Source of the DNA: Gammaproteobacteria bacterium
Lineage (GTDB): Bacteria > Pseudomonadota > Gammaproteobacteria > Arenicellales > Poriferihabitantaceae
Length of the DNA stretch: 32,213 bases
Direction: 5' to 3'
NCBI GenBank assembly: GCA_022822625.1
Contig: JAJEAV010000053.1
Span: 1-32,213, forward strand
In this document: positions 16,356 to 24,379 of the stretch, piece after piece
How positions within the stretch are numbered: the stretch's first letter is position 1
Layout of the letters: every line of letters starts with the position of its first letter
Program-made: the position numbers and the translations under genes
Notes under the pieces: generated by a model
Databases searched by the model: none
The model's input: the letters and a program-made list of their open reading frames with translations, nothing else
What the model was told of the DNA's origin: nothing

Positions 16356-17612
16356 TCAGTGCTGTTCAAAGTCAACCAACTCGTGCATCGGCAGTCCGGC
16401 AAGCGAACGCCTCAGGAAATCCAGGCCAAGTTCCACTGCTCCCAATCTCGTCCAGCTTGGTGAACCCGGTAGCCGGGATTTCCGGTATTGGGCCTCTCCG
16501 TTTCCTGAAATGCCGAGATGAATTTCGACTCCGTCCTGCTCTCCTTCCTCAACATATCGTTCGGTCAGAACCGACAGGCCGTACGTCGAATTGTTCTGTC
16601 GAGATGCCAGTATTGCTACTTGCTTGGCAACCGCTGTCTGAGTCCATTCTTCATTCGGCAGCTGAAACAAACCATGAAGATCGCCCATGGTTTGCGAAAC
16701 AACCCCTGCCTTCACCAGACCGCCCAGTTCATCACACGCATGTAGTCGGCTATTGATCAGGCCGGCAGTATGCATTTCAACGATTGATACTGAAGTTCCG
16801 GATTCCCGCAGAATCTGACAGATATTTCCCTCAAGCGTCTGGGCATCTTCGGAAACAATGAAGTTCCCCAGACAATTGCGAATTTCCTCTTCAATTGGAC
16901 CCATCATTTCCGGGGCATCCTGTGTAGTGGTATTGGCGACCAGTTTGGTTTCAAGTTGTGGGTAATGAGACTGGAATCCCAGCTTGACTTGTGCATTCCC
17001 AGCCATCTGTGCTGCCTGTGCCAGCATTTTGTCCGCACGCGACTCTCCAATGCCAAAGGAATGAAAACGCTTGATATGGGTATGCAAGGATACGCCTCTC
17101 AGGTTCTGCAATCGCGGAAGAATTTCCCGATCCAGCATCATGTACAACTCTTTCGGCACTCCCGGAGTAAAGAAAAAGCGAACCCCATGAATATCCAGGG
17201 CAAAGCCGCAGGCTGTACCGATCGGATTATTAATCAATTCCGACCCTGCCGGTAAAAGTGCCTGCTTTCGATTGTTGTCAGGCATGACCCGATCTCTCGA
17301 GTGATACCAGTCGGCAATACGATCCAGCCATTCCTGATTTAACTCGAGTTCTGCCCCGGCAACATTTGCCGCCACCTCTTGTGTCAGGTCATCCAAAGTC
17401 GGTCCCAACCCGCCATTAACGATGACCGCATCGGATATCGAGGCGGCCAATTCCATTGCCTGATGAATGGCTTCATGTTGATCGCCGACGATAGCGCCCC
17501 AATTTACCTCAAAACCATACTCGACCAGACGTTTGGCTATATGGCTGTAATTCGTATTGACTGTCTTGCCAGTCAGGATCTCATCGCCGGTGCACAATAT
17601 GCCAACTTTCAT
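16356..17612 (-). CDS. cinA: CinA-like protein: molybdopterin-binding-fold domain plus degenerate NMN-deamidase domain
   Basis: The N-terminal half (about 1-170) is the MoaB/MogA-like CinA domain, with GILCTGDEILTGKTVNTN at the start and NGGLGPTLDDLTQEV near 66-80. It is linked to ADP-ribose or nucleotide pyrophosphatase activity in characterised CinA. The C-terminal part (about 260-415) matches the PncC nicotinamide-mononucleotide deamidase domain. Where active enzymes read AESCTGG, this protein reads EMHTAG at 279-284, so the catalytic Ser is replaced by Met and deamidase activity is doubtful. The total of 418 residues is normal. It is the last gene of the MttB-rhodanese-Nudix-CinA set on the minus strand, 26 bases after the Nudix gene. 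Proximity to pncB and two phosphoribosyltransferases hints at pyridine or purine nucleotide recycling. Confidence 0.88.
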   Translation of the reverse strand: MKVGILCTGDEILTGKTVNTNYSHIAKRLVEYGFEVNWGAIVGDQHEAIHQAMELAASISDAVIVNGGLGPTLDDLTQEVAANVAGAELELNQEWLDRIADWYHSRDRVMPDNNRKQALLPAGSELINNPIGTACGFALDIHGVRFFFTPGVPKELYMMLDREILPRLQNLRGVSLHTHIKRFHSFGIGESRADKMLAQAAQMAGNAQVKLGFQSHYPQLETKLVANTTTQDAPEMMGPIEEEIRNCLGNFIVSEDAQTLEGNICQILRESGTSVSIVEMHTAGLINSRLHACDELGGLVKAGVVSQTMGDLHGLFQLPNEEWTQTAVAKQVAILASRQNNSTYGLSVLTERYVEEGEQDGVEIHLGISGNGEAQYRKSRLPGSPSWTRLGAVELGLDFLRRSLAGLPMHELVDFEQH

Positions 17613-17638
17613 AATGCATTCTCACAGTCTGGGCAACG

Positions 17639-18280
17639 CTATTTCCAGGCAAATCGTGGCTGATCGTATTGTGCTACCCGGGTAGATAGCCCGCGCATGG
17701 CAACTTCCCTGAATTGATATATGATGGAAGCGGTTGGTGAATACATACGCCCTCCCAGTGTCGGAAATTCCGAACACAAGATTGGACGGTCAGGATCAAT
17801 ACCGGGTTCGAACAACGGAATCGCTTCGCTGTCGAGTTCTTCAAACGGAATTCTGTAGACCTGGGCAACCTCATCCGGGCTTGGCGTGAGAACGTATGTG
17901 TTATCCAGCCAGACCACAATCGGAGTAATTCGAAATTGTGAGCGGGTTGGATAATCGTCCAGTCGACCCAGCACCTGTTGCGAATCTGCATCAACCCCCA
18001 ACTCTTCCTGTAATTCCCGCAATGCGGCTTCAACTGAAGTCTCTCCAGAATCAACTTTTCCACCGGGAAGAGCATATTGGCCTGAATGTTGACCAATGGT
18101 CTTTGGTCGCCGGGTCAGGAGTATTGAGGCGTGACCGGGCTTGTCATCATGTTCCACTACGGCGAGTACGACCGCTGCATGACGAAGGGAGCTATCGTCA
18201 ATAACCTGATAATGAAACTTCTTCAGTCTATCGCCGATCAACTCCCTGAGCCGGGAATCCAGAACATGAGTGTGACTCAT
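17639..18280 (-). CDS. Nudix hydrolase, CoA-pyrophosphatase-like (NudL type)
   Basis: This is a 213-residue Nudix enzyme. The Nudix box is complete at residues 74-96 (G74, E80, R88-E89-L90, E92-E93, G95). The preceding LLTRRPKTIGQHSGQYALPGG matches the NudL/CoA pyrophosphatase signature (LTRR...HxGQxxxPGG), so cleavage of CoA or a related dinucleotide pyrophosphate is the best guess. The ATG overlaps the rhodanese stop by one base (TAATG), so translation is coupled. The C-terminal region (PTLGGRMYSPTASIIYQF) also fits this subgroup. Confidence 0.88.
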   Translation of the reverse strand: MSHTHVLDSRLRELIGDRLKKFHYQVIDDSSLRHAAVVLAVVEHDDKPGHASILLTRRPKTIGQHSGQYALPGGKVDSGETSVEAALRELQEELGVDADSQQVLGRLDDYPTRSQFRITPIVVWLDNTYVLTPSPDEVAQVYRIPFEELDSEAIPLFEPGIDPDRPILCSEFPTLGGRMYSPTASIIYQFREVAMRGLSTRVAQYDQPRFAWK

Positions 18281-18699
18281 TATTGATCCTGATCTTCAGT
18301 TGGATATCCCTGCGATTGCCACTCGGCATAACCACCATCCATGTGTGCTGTCTGGATTCCCAGATTTTCCAGGGCGGAGGCAGCGAGAGCGGAGCGCCAA
18401 CCTTTATTGCAATGAAGAATCAGCTCTTCGCATTGGTCAAAGTAGCTTCGATAATAGGGACTTTCCGGATGAATCCAGAATTCCAGCATTCCTCTTGGGA
18501 TATGCCTTGATCCCGGGATTTTCCCCTCTCGCTGCAATTCCCGAATATCCCGAATATCGACAAGTATTACACCCGGCTGATTCATTCGCTCCGCAACCTG
18601 TTCGACTGATAGCGTGGTTACCGCCTGATCGGCCTGGGCAATCATTTCGCTAAAGCCTACTTTTGTATTAATCACGGTCTGCCTCTTCAACAAATTCAT
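18280..18699 (-). CDS. Single-domain rhodanese (sulfurtransferase)
   Basis: This 139-residue rhodanese-domain protein has VILVDIRDIRELQREGKIPGSRHIPRG at about 44-70, the usual substrate-side region, and the active-site loop HCNKGWRSA with Cys97. It would move sulfane sulfur from thiosulfate or a persulfide donor to an acceptor. The gene starts nine bases after the stop of the MttB-family gene and overlaps the Nudix gene, so it lies in the middle of the operon. No signal peptide is visible, so it should be cytoplasmic. Confidence 0.9.
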   Translation of the reverse strand: MNLLKRQTVINTKVGFSEMIAQADQAVTTLSVEQVAERMNQPGVILVDIRDIRELQREGKIPGSRHIPRGMLEFWIHPESPYYRSYFDQCEELILHCNKGWRSALAASALENLGIQTAHMDGGYAEWQSQGYPTEDQDQ

Positions 18700-18708
18700 T
18701 TTCTCGAG

Positions 18709-20274
18709 TCATATACTCACAGGTTCGAGTATTGGCTCATCTCGTCCCAGCTGTTCCTTGCGCTTTACGCTGAATGCCTCCAGTTCTTCCCTGATTCCGG
18801 GATCAATTGATGGAGGTTCGTATTCCCGTAAAATCTGCTGCCAGATTTCGGTTGCCCTCATGGTTGCATCCTTGCTACCGGCTCTTTGCCAGTTCTCACT
18901 GTTTTGCCAATCACTCAGATATGGCTCATAAAACGCATCCCTGTAACGTTCAAGCGTATGATCACTACCAAAGAAATGTCCTCCCGGACCTACCTGATCC
19001 ACGGCTTCCAGCCCAATCTCGGAATCATTGACCGTAACCGTACAAAACAATCTTGACATATGCTGGAGCATTTCACAATCGGTCACGATTTTTTCGAATG
19101 AAGTGAGCAATCCACCTTCCAGCCAACCCGCAGAATGAAAAACAATATTTGCATGCCCCATCACCGAACTCCACAGGGCCATTTGGGTTTCCCAGGTTGC
19201 CTGACAGTCATTCACATTGGAAGCATTGCAGGCACTGCTTCGATAAGGAAGCTGATAGCGTCGGGCCAGCTGACCAGAAGCCATATTGGCAAGTGAATTC
19301 TCTGGAGTACCAAATGCGGGAGAGCCTGAACGCATATCCACATTTGTAGTAAAGGCTCCATACACGACTGGAGAGCCGGGTGCGGTTAACTGCAAAAGAG
19401 TGACTCCCAACAAGGCTTCAGCATTCTGCTGGACCAGCGCGCCGGCCATGGTCGCCGGGGCCATGGCTCCCATAAGCGTGAAGGGTGTAACGATAACCGG
19501 CTGCCCCAGCATCGACATCTGCATGGCTGCATATGCCATGGAATCATCAAGCTTGCGTGGCGAATTCACATTTATGTTTGTGAGCAATGAGGGGCGAGTC
19601 TTCAGGTCTTCCAGACTGATTCCCAATGCAATTGCAGTCATTTCTGCTGCATCGCGAATACGCCCACCACCGATACCAATTGTAAAACTTGTTTTATCGG
19701 TGTGAGTAAGATTGATGTATGTAGTATCCAAGTGGCGGGTATTGGATGGCAGATCAGTAGTTGCCACTCCCTGGGTACCAATGAAGTGAATGATGTTGAA
19801 AAACTGTGCCAGCTTGATGACTTTTCGATAGTCTTCAAAATTGCCTGGGCGCCGCCCCCCAAGACAATCATGAACGTTCGGCGGTCCGGACACCAATCCG
19901 AAATTTATTGAGTTTCCACCAACATGAATTGCACGCTTCGGGTTTCTGGGGGCAACCGTGAATTCCGCTGGAGCTTTTGAAACTGCTTCCATAACCAGGC
20001 CCCGATCCATTCTGACAACTCCATTGGAATCAACATTTGCGCCCGCCCTACGGAATACTTCGAGGGCCATCTCGCCGAGTACTTCAATACCCTGCTCCTC
20101 CAGAAGCTGCATGGATGAATCATGAATGTGTTCGATTTGTTCTTCGTCAAGCGGCGATATGGGAGGGAATGGAGTTGCAAGATTCTCTCGAGGCAATTGA
20201 CGAATCGATCTGGATATCTCCATGACTGCCTTGCTCCTGGCTCGACGATTTCGTCTTTTTACAACCGCTACCAT
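18709..20274 (-). CDS. MttB-family (COG5598) methylamine/glycine betaine methyltransferase, non-pyrrolysine type
   Basis: This is a 521-residue member of the trimethylamine methyltransferase superfamily, which transfers a methyl group from a quaternary or tertiary amine to a corrinoid protein or another acceptor. Family landmarks are SSMQLLEEQGIEVLGEMALEVFRRAGANVD near the N-terminus, glycine-rich ITGIGGGRIRDAAE-like sequence near 200 (TIGIGGGRIRD), and GPGGHFFGSDHTLERYRDAFYEP near the end. There is no in-frame amber codon, so this is the common pyrrolysine-free type, whose known members demethylate glycine betaine, carnitine or proline betaine. GGGAG six bases before the ATG supports the start. 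It heads an operon with rhodanese, Nudix and CinA. No corrinoid protein gene is nearby. With soxBDAG it could feed betaine-derived carbon towards glycine. Confidence 0.92.
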   Translation of the reverse strand: MVAVVKRRNRRARSKAVMEISRSIRQLPRENLATPFPPISPLDEEQIEHIHDSSMQLLEEQGIEVLGEMALEVFRRAGANVDSNGVVRMDRGLVMEAVSKAPAEFTVAPRNPKRAIHVGGNSINFGLVSGPPNVHDCLGGRRPGNFEDYRKVIKLAQFFNIIHFIGTQGVATTDLPSNTRHLDTTYINLTHTDKTSFTIGIGGGRIRDAAEMTAIALGISLEDLKTRPSLLTNINVNSPRKLDDSMAYAAMQMSMLGQPVIVTPFTLMGAMAPATMAGALVQQNAEALLGVTLLQLTAPGSPVVYGAFTTNVDMRSGSPAFGTPENSLANMASGQLARRYQLPYRSSACNASNVNDCQATWETQMALWSSVMGHANIVFHSAGWLEGGLLTSFEKIVTDCEMLQHMSRLFCTVTVNDSEIGLEAVDQVGPGGHFFGSDHTLERYRDAFYEPYLSDWQNSENWQRAGSKDATMRATEIWQQILREYEPPSIDPGIREELEAFSVKRKEQLGRDEPILEPVSI

Positions 20275-20873
20275 GACGGACTCCCAAAAATTTCCTGTCG
20301 GGTAATGACACTTCCCATATCAGTCATATTTGGTAGAAATTGAGTTCAAGCCTCAACCAGTTTCGATCCATGTTTTCAACTTTAACACAGGAATATTTCA
20401 TTTGGAATTAAAATAATTCAGCAGCTTGTCTTTTGGGAATGGTTTTAACGCTGTTCCGATTTCCCGGCTGTGGTCGAATCTGCAAGACAACCGGTAAGCC
20501 ACCCCTCATGATTTACCGCACTCTTTTCCGGAGTTTGAATCCTCTGTCAGTCATATGGACAGGTTTGAAATTGATCGGATTATGCTTGATTCCTTTTTAC
20601 GTAAGGTAACGGAATAACAAAACAGGTCTAACTTCTTGTATACCATGGTTTTCCGTGAGTCTGGCATTTCATCCAATCGATGCGAGTCTGGAGTTGAAAC
20701 TCATGCCATATAAAGTTTTGCACCTGATGCTGAAGTGCTTTGTTTTTGCCGAATGTTGCTCGTTTGGAGCAGGAATCTATCGGCCGAGGGACTTGCGAAT
20801 ACAGTACAAGCGTTATAATGCCAGATACTGTCCAATCCAGCAGAATGATTTTTTCAATACACTGCATCCATCC
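20275..20873. other. Intergenic region between the divergent MttB-family and pncB genes
   Basis: These 599 bases hold promoters for two divergent genes but no recognisable gene or RNA. An open frame (20655-20873) continues upstream of pncB without stops, but its sequence has no family match and precedes the conserved NAPRTase start, so I treat it as non-coding. A minus-strand frame at 20628-20981 overlaps pncB and is not supported. Confidence 0.5.
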
Positions 20874-22178
20874 ATGTCCATAATCAACCTGGCAAAACGA
20901 TTTCACAATCATACCTATAAGCTGGATCCGATTGCCCGAAGCCTGCTTGATACAGATATTTACAAACTGTTGATGCTGCAAACCATCTGGAAAGAATTTC
21001 GGGATATACCGGTTACATTCTCATTGATCAATCGTAACCATACCGTGCGCTTGGCCGATCAGATTGATATTGGAGAATTACGAGAACAACTGGATCATGC
21101 CAGAACAATTCGTTTATCCAAACGGGAGCGTATCTGGCTGGTCGGAAATACGTTTTACGGCAAGGAAAGATTGTTTAGCCCCGAGTTCATTGAATGGTTG
21201 AGTGGGTATCAGTACCCGGAATATAACCTGGAGGTTCGTGATGGGCAGTTCATCATTGACTTTGAAGGTGCGTGGTCCGAAGTCACGCTATGGGAAATGC
21301 CAGTGCTTTCCATCATTAGCGAGTTACGCTCACGGACCGCACTCAGAAATGTGGGGCGTTTTGAGATCGATGTCATCTATGCCAGGGCAAAAGCAAAATT
21401 GTGGGAAAAAGTTGAACGCCTAAACCACCTCCCCAACCTCAGAATCGCTGATTTCGGAACCCGACGTCGGCATGGCTTTCTTTGGCAGGACTGGTGCGTA
21501 GAAGCCCTGAAAGAAGGACTGGGTAATAAATTCACTGGAACAAGCAATGTCCTGCTGGCGATGAATCATGATCTCGAGGCAATTGGCACCAATGCACATG
21601 AACTGCCAATGGTGATGGCGACACTGGCCAGCAACGATGAGGAACTTCTGCACTCGCCCTATAAAGTGCTTGAGAGCTGGCAGCGAACTTATGATGGTAA
21701 CCTGCTGATCGTATTGCCTGACTCTTATGGCACGACTAACTTCCTGAAGCATGCGCCTGATTGGATCCGGCATTGGAGTGGTTTCAGAATTGACTCCAAG
21801 GAACCTGCCATCGGTGCCGAAGAATTGATCGAATGGTGGACATCCATAGGGGAAGACCCGACCCAGAAACTGATCATTTTTTCTGACGGGCTGGATATTA
21901 ACGAAATTGAAAACCTGTATTACCGGTTTGAGAAACGTTCGCGCATTGCCTTTGGATGGGGTACGAACCTGACTAATGACTTCAATGGCTGTTCGCCAAC
22001 TCCCAATCCGGATCTGACAATGACATCTCTTGTCTGCAAGGTCACGGGAGCCAACGGAAAAAGTGCCGTCAAATTATCCGACAATCTGGAAAAGGCAACA
22101 GGATCTCAGGAAGAGATCAATCGCTATTTGCGTGTGTTCGGCGCGGATCAGCTCTCGCGTAAGGCTGTAACCATATAA
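20874..22178 (+). CDS. pncB: Nicotinate phosphoribosyltransferase
   Basis: It converts nicotinate and PRPP to nicotinate mononucleotide, the first step of the Preiss-Handler NAD salvage route, in the cytoplasm. From the ATG at 20874 the product has 434 residues, a normal length. The N-terminus ([20 protein letters not shown]) is the diagnostic NAPRTase start. Further landmarks are [32 protein letters not shown] and the PRPP/nicotinate region [22 protein letters not shown]. The C-terminal domain has [20 protein letters not shown] and [11 protein letters not shown]. The frame is open 73 codons farther upstream, but that part is not family-like. No clear Shine-Dalgarno sequence precedes the chosen ATG. 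The gene stands alone between the MttB operon promoter and a gene remnant. Confidence 0.95.
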   Translation: MSIINLAKRFHNHTYKLDPIARSLLDTDIYKLLMLQTIWKEFRDIPVTFSLINRNHTVRLADQIDIGELREQLDHARTIRLSKRERIWLVGNTFYGKERLFSPEFIEWLSGYQYPEYNLEVRDGQFIIDFEGAWSEVTLWEMPVLSIISELRSRTALRNVGRFEIDVIYARAKAKLWEKVERLNHLPNLRIADFGTRRRHGFLWQDWCVEALKEGLGNKFTGTSNVLLAMNHDLEAIGTNAHELPMVMATLASNDEELLHSPYKVLESWQRTYDGNLLIVLPDSYGTTNFLKHAPDWIRHWSGFRIDSKEPAIGAEELIEWWTSIGEDPTQKLIIFSDGLDINEIENLYYRFEKRSRIAFGWGTNLTNDFNGCSPTPNPDLTMTSLVCKVTGANGKSAVKLSDNLEKATGSQEEINRYLRVFGADQLSRKAVTI

Positions 22179-22248
22179 ACGATATTTACTACCGTTGTCA
22201 TTGGGTTATTATGGAAAGGTATTGCGTGTCGGCTGGCTACGATAAAAT

Positions 22249-22464
22249 TCAATGACGATTGATCTCGTAGTGCTCTTCGATAACCTGTCGAACCATGGGC
22301 AGGTAGTGATCAAGGTTTGGAGTTTTCCTTCCCGGCACCTTGCCCTGATCATCGAAACGGCGAACTTGCAGAATGCGGTCAAGCCACGGGTTTGTGGAAA
22401 ACCGTGAGCCCCCCAAGAATCATGGGACCGCCTTGTAGATCAAGGGTGCTAATAGAGGCGGATG
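22249..22464 (-). pseudogene. 3' remnant of an HD-domain phosphohydrolase gene (COG4341-like), frameshifted
   Basis: The minus strand encodes SASISTLDLQGGPM, then a one-base frame change near 22390, then NPWLDRILQVRRFDDQGKVPG and a tail with TPNLDHYLPMVRQVIEEHYEINRH to a stop at 22249. The pattern LxLQGGPM...RxxDDxGKVPGxxTPxLDHYxP is the C-terminal end of predicted HD phosphohydrolases, the group that includes phosphonate and carnitine/betaine-linked oxygenases. The metal-binding N-terminal part is absent. Homology stops at about 22464, where base composition changes and integrase-like sequence begins on the other strand, so the gene was cut there. Confidence 0.65.
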
Positions 22465-22465
22465 T

Positions 22466-22929
22466 CAATGTGGTGAAGTACCGGTCCCTGCTGGACCGAC
22501 ACATCCTCCCGGCGTGGGAGGCCTACGCATAGGGGAGACCGGCAGGGAGCGTGTGGTGACTCTTCAGTACAGCCTCCATGACTGGCCCGTGGCGCTTTCA
22601 TACTGGAATCCCTGCGAAATGACGCGAGGCCAGGGAACCTCTGGGTCGTTGCCAGCCGGAGGGAAGATACCCGCGTTGCCTACCTGAACCAGTAATGGCC
22701 CCGCATCCGGGAATGAGCAACCTTCCGGACGTTCGCATCCACGACCTGCGATACAGCTTCGCGTCCCAGGCGCTGGCGCTTGGGGAGAGCCTACCAATGA
22801 TCGGCAGCCTTCTCGGCCACTGGAAGGTCTGGGGACGGCCCGGTACGCCCATCTGGCGCAGGGGATCCGGTGAAGGAGGCCGCGGCAAGGGTGGCGGAGA
22901 GATTTCGGGCGGATCTGGTGGAAGAGTAG
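22466..22929 (+). pseudogene. Decayed tyrosine integrase (phage/island type)
   Basis: Fragments of one integrase lie in order in shifting frames on the plus strand. KYRSLLDRHILPAWEAYA (about 22475-22528) fits the end of the core-binding domain. GNLWVVASRREDTRVAYLNQ is next. Then comes LPDVRIHDLRYSFASQALA (about 22722-22778) with the catalytic HxxR box, followed by SLPMIGSLLGH, then TARYAHLAQG with the catalytic Tyr after a frameshift, and DPVKEAAARVAERFRADL with a stop at 22929. At least three frame changes and internal stops exclude function, and the middle of the catalytic domain is missing. It marks the edge of the GC-rich segment. Confidence 0.82.
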
Positions 22930-23269
22930 CCAGGTAGAAGTAACTACAGGCAGGATTAGCCACCCCATTATCAGTGAAGTTACCTTGCAGGCAAGGCATG
23001 GAAATACCGTTCCAACAAGAATATTACCCCACTCGACGGTTTCCGGGATCGCCGGTAACCGACAATTTTCCGATACAAGAAGTTGGCACGCTGACATGTC
23101 CGGCGCTACCTGTCAATCCTCAAGGTGGACAATGTGATGAGCGGTATCCCCATACGGGTTCCGATGGACTGCCGGTAGTTATCGGGGCCATTCGACTGAC
23201 TCAAGGCCCCCTTGGACATAAGTCTCAAGAGAACATAACGCTCGGCCCTTGAATCCGCAGTATGCATAA
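22930..23269. other. Spacer between the integrase remnant and the lipid operon
   Basis: No supported gene is present. Short open frames on both strands have no family features. It lies downstream of the lipid operon on the minus strand, so the operon terminator is expected here. The only hairpin I see is a short CAAGG/CCTTG stem with a three-base loop near 23203, without a T-run. No attachment-site repeat could be identified by eye. Confidence 0.45.
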
Positions 23270-23875
23270 TCATTTGTCCAGGTTGGATCGGCTCTCGCAG
23301 TGCCCGGAGAGCAGTTGATCCCTGCGCCTCGGCTCCCGGCTGCGTTTGCCCAGCCAGATGTCCAGAAAGAGACCCGCATCCCTGTCGAGCACGCCCACGC
23401 CCTTGCCGTTGAAGAAGAACCCGACCTCGCCCGAACCATCCCACCATGCCGTGAAACGGTCGCCCTTCGATACCTTGCGCATGATCGCCTCCAGTTGCAT
23501 CCGGGCTGAATCGAAGCTGTCTTCCGGCCGGCCCGAAATCCGGGCCATTTCCGAGATCGATGTAGAGACCAGGACATCCCGGCTGAATGCCCGGCGATAG
23601 ATCAAGGTCAATCCGAATTCCTCTCCCGGCGCTATCTCCGCGTCCGTCCAGAGTTCCGCCCGGTAGAGTCCAATAAAAAGAAATCCGTAGTCGGCGCAGC
23701 CGGCGGGCGTTCGCGCCGCCACCCTGCCGGACAATTCCGGATGGATCGATCCGGCAATGCCCGTGGCCGGCAGCAGAAAGAACAACAGCAGGAGACAAGG
23801 GAGTACCCGATATCCGTCAATGCCTGCATGAGCAAACCCGTACCGGACAGACTCCGCCGCGGCGATGGTCCTCAT
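23270..23875 (-). CDS. Chalcone-isomerase-like domain protein with signal sequence
   Basis: This 201-residue protein starts at the ATG at 23875, which overlaps the DUF2878 stop as ATGA; a longer frame to 24112 lies inside that gene. It has a hydrophobic signal or anchor (VLPCLLLLFFLLPATGIAG) at about residues 24-42. A chalcone-isomerase-like domain of the bacterial type follows: GFLFIGLYRAELW, LIYRRAFSRDVLVSTSISEM, and FFFNGKGVGVLDRDAGLFLDIWLG near the end. Bacterial members are not known to isomerise chalcones and may bind lipids or fatty acids. It is the last gene of the Cfa lipid operon, a standard place for it. Confidence 0.75.
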   Translation of the reverse strand: MRTIAAAESVRYGFAHAGIDGYRVLPCLLLLFFLLPATGIAGSIHPELSGRVAARTPAGCADYGFLFIGLYRAELWTDAEIAPGEEFGLTLIYRRAFSRDVLVSTSISEMARISGRPEDSFDSARMQLEAIMRKVSKGDRFTAWWDGSGEVGFFFNGKGVGVLDRDAGLFLDIWLGKRSREPRRRDQLLSGHCESRSNLDK

Positions 23876-24372
23876 GCCCCTGCAAGCTCCCAGCGGCGGA
23901 CGAGCTCGGGCAGGACCAGGCCATGGATGAACCAGAGCGCGCCCAGCGCCAGGGCCGCCTGGGGCTGCTCCCAGCCGAAGGAAACGCCGGTCAGGCGCAC
24001 CCCGGCCAGATAGCTTAAGGACCCCCCAACGATGCACAGGACGGCGAACAAACGCCGGCGGCGGGCCAGGGTCCGCAGGGACCAAGGCAGGGTCATGGCA
24101 AAGAGTACCCAAAGGATCATCATCCAGAAAGGTGGAATCGGCAGCCCGGACGGATACGCCAGGACCCCGGCAAGGCCCAGGGCCGTGTCACCAGCAAAAC
24201 CCACCAGCACCGTGGCGGCGATGAGAATTCCATCGCGGACACCCGAACAGAACCATTTCCGGTAGACCAGCGCCGACACAAGGGCGCAGGCAAGTGCCAC
24301 GGCATTCCCGTACAGGACGCAAAGGAGCCATCCGGCCTGGAATATCCCTGCATTGACGAGTATCCTGGCCAC
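23872..24372 (-). CDS. DUF2878-type small integral membrane protein
   Basis: This is a 166-residue, highly hydrophobic protein with four to five membrane segments, among them LLCVLYGNAVALACALVSALVY, DGILIAATVLVGFAGDTALGL, FWMMILWVLFAMTLPW and the last near LALGALWFIHGLVL. I place the start at the GTG at 24372, seven bases after the cfa stop. An open frame to 24567 lies antisense-free but inside cfa and is not protein-like. The length fits DUF2878 proteins, found almost only beside cfa genes of this operon type. The role is unknown, perhaps as an inner-membrane partner in lipid modification. Confidence 0.75.
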   Translation of the reverse strand: MARILVNAGIFQAGWLLCVLYGNAVALACALVSALVYRKWFCSGVRDGILIAATVLVGFAGDTALGLAGVLAYPSGLPIPPFWMMILWVLFAMTLPWSLRTLARRRRLFAVLCIVGGSLSYLAGVRLTGVSFGWEQPQAALALGALWFIHGLVLPELVRRWELAGA

Positions 24373-24379
24373 CCGGCGC

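Noticed and set aside
18709..20274. Possible pyrrolysine-containing trimethylamine methyltransferase
   Set aside because: The frame is continuous with no internal TAG and ends at a normal stop, so this is the non-pyrrolysine type.
20520..20560. tRNA T-arm-like GTTTGAATCC sequence
   Set aside because: Stem pairing fails and no acceptor, D or anticodon arms are found around it.
20655..20873. 73-codon N-terminal extension of pncB
   Set aside because: It is open by chance in length terms but has no family similarity; conserved sequence begins just after the ATG at 20874.
22974..23252. 92-codon plus-strand frame after the integrase remnant
   Set aside because: It has no family motif and no ribosome site, and it lies in the terminator region of the opposite-strand lipid operon.
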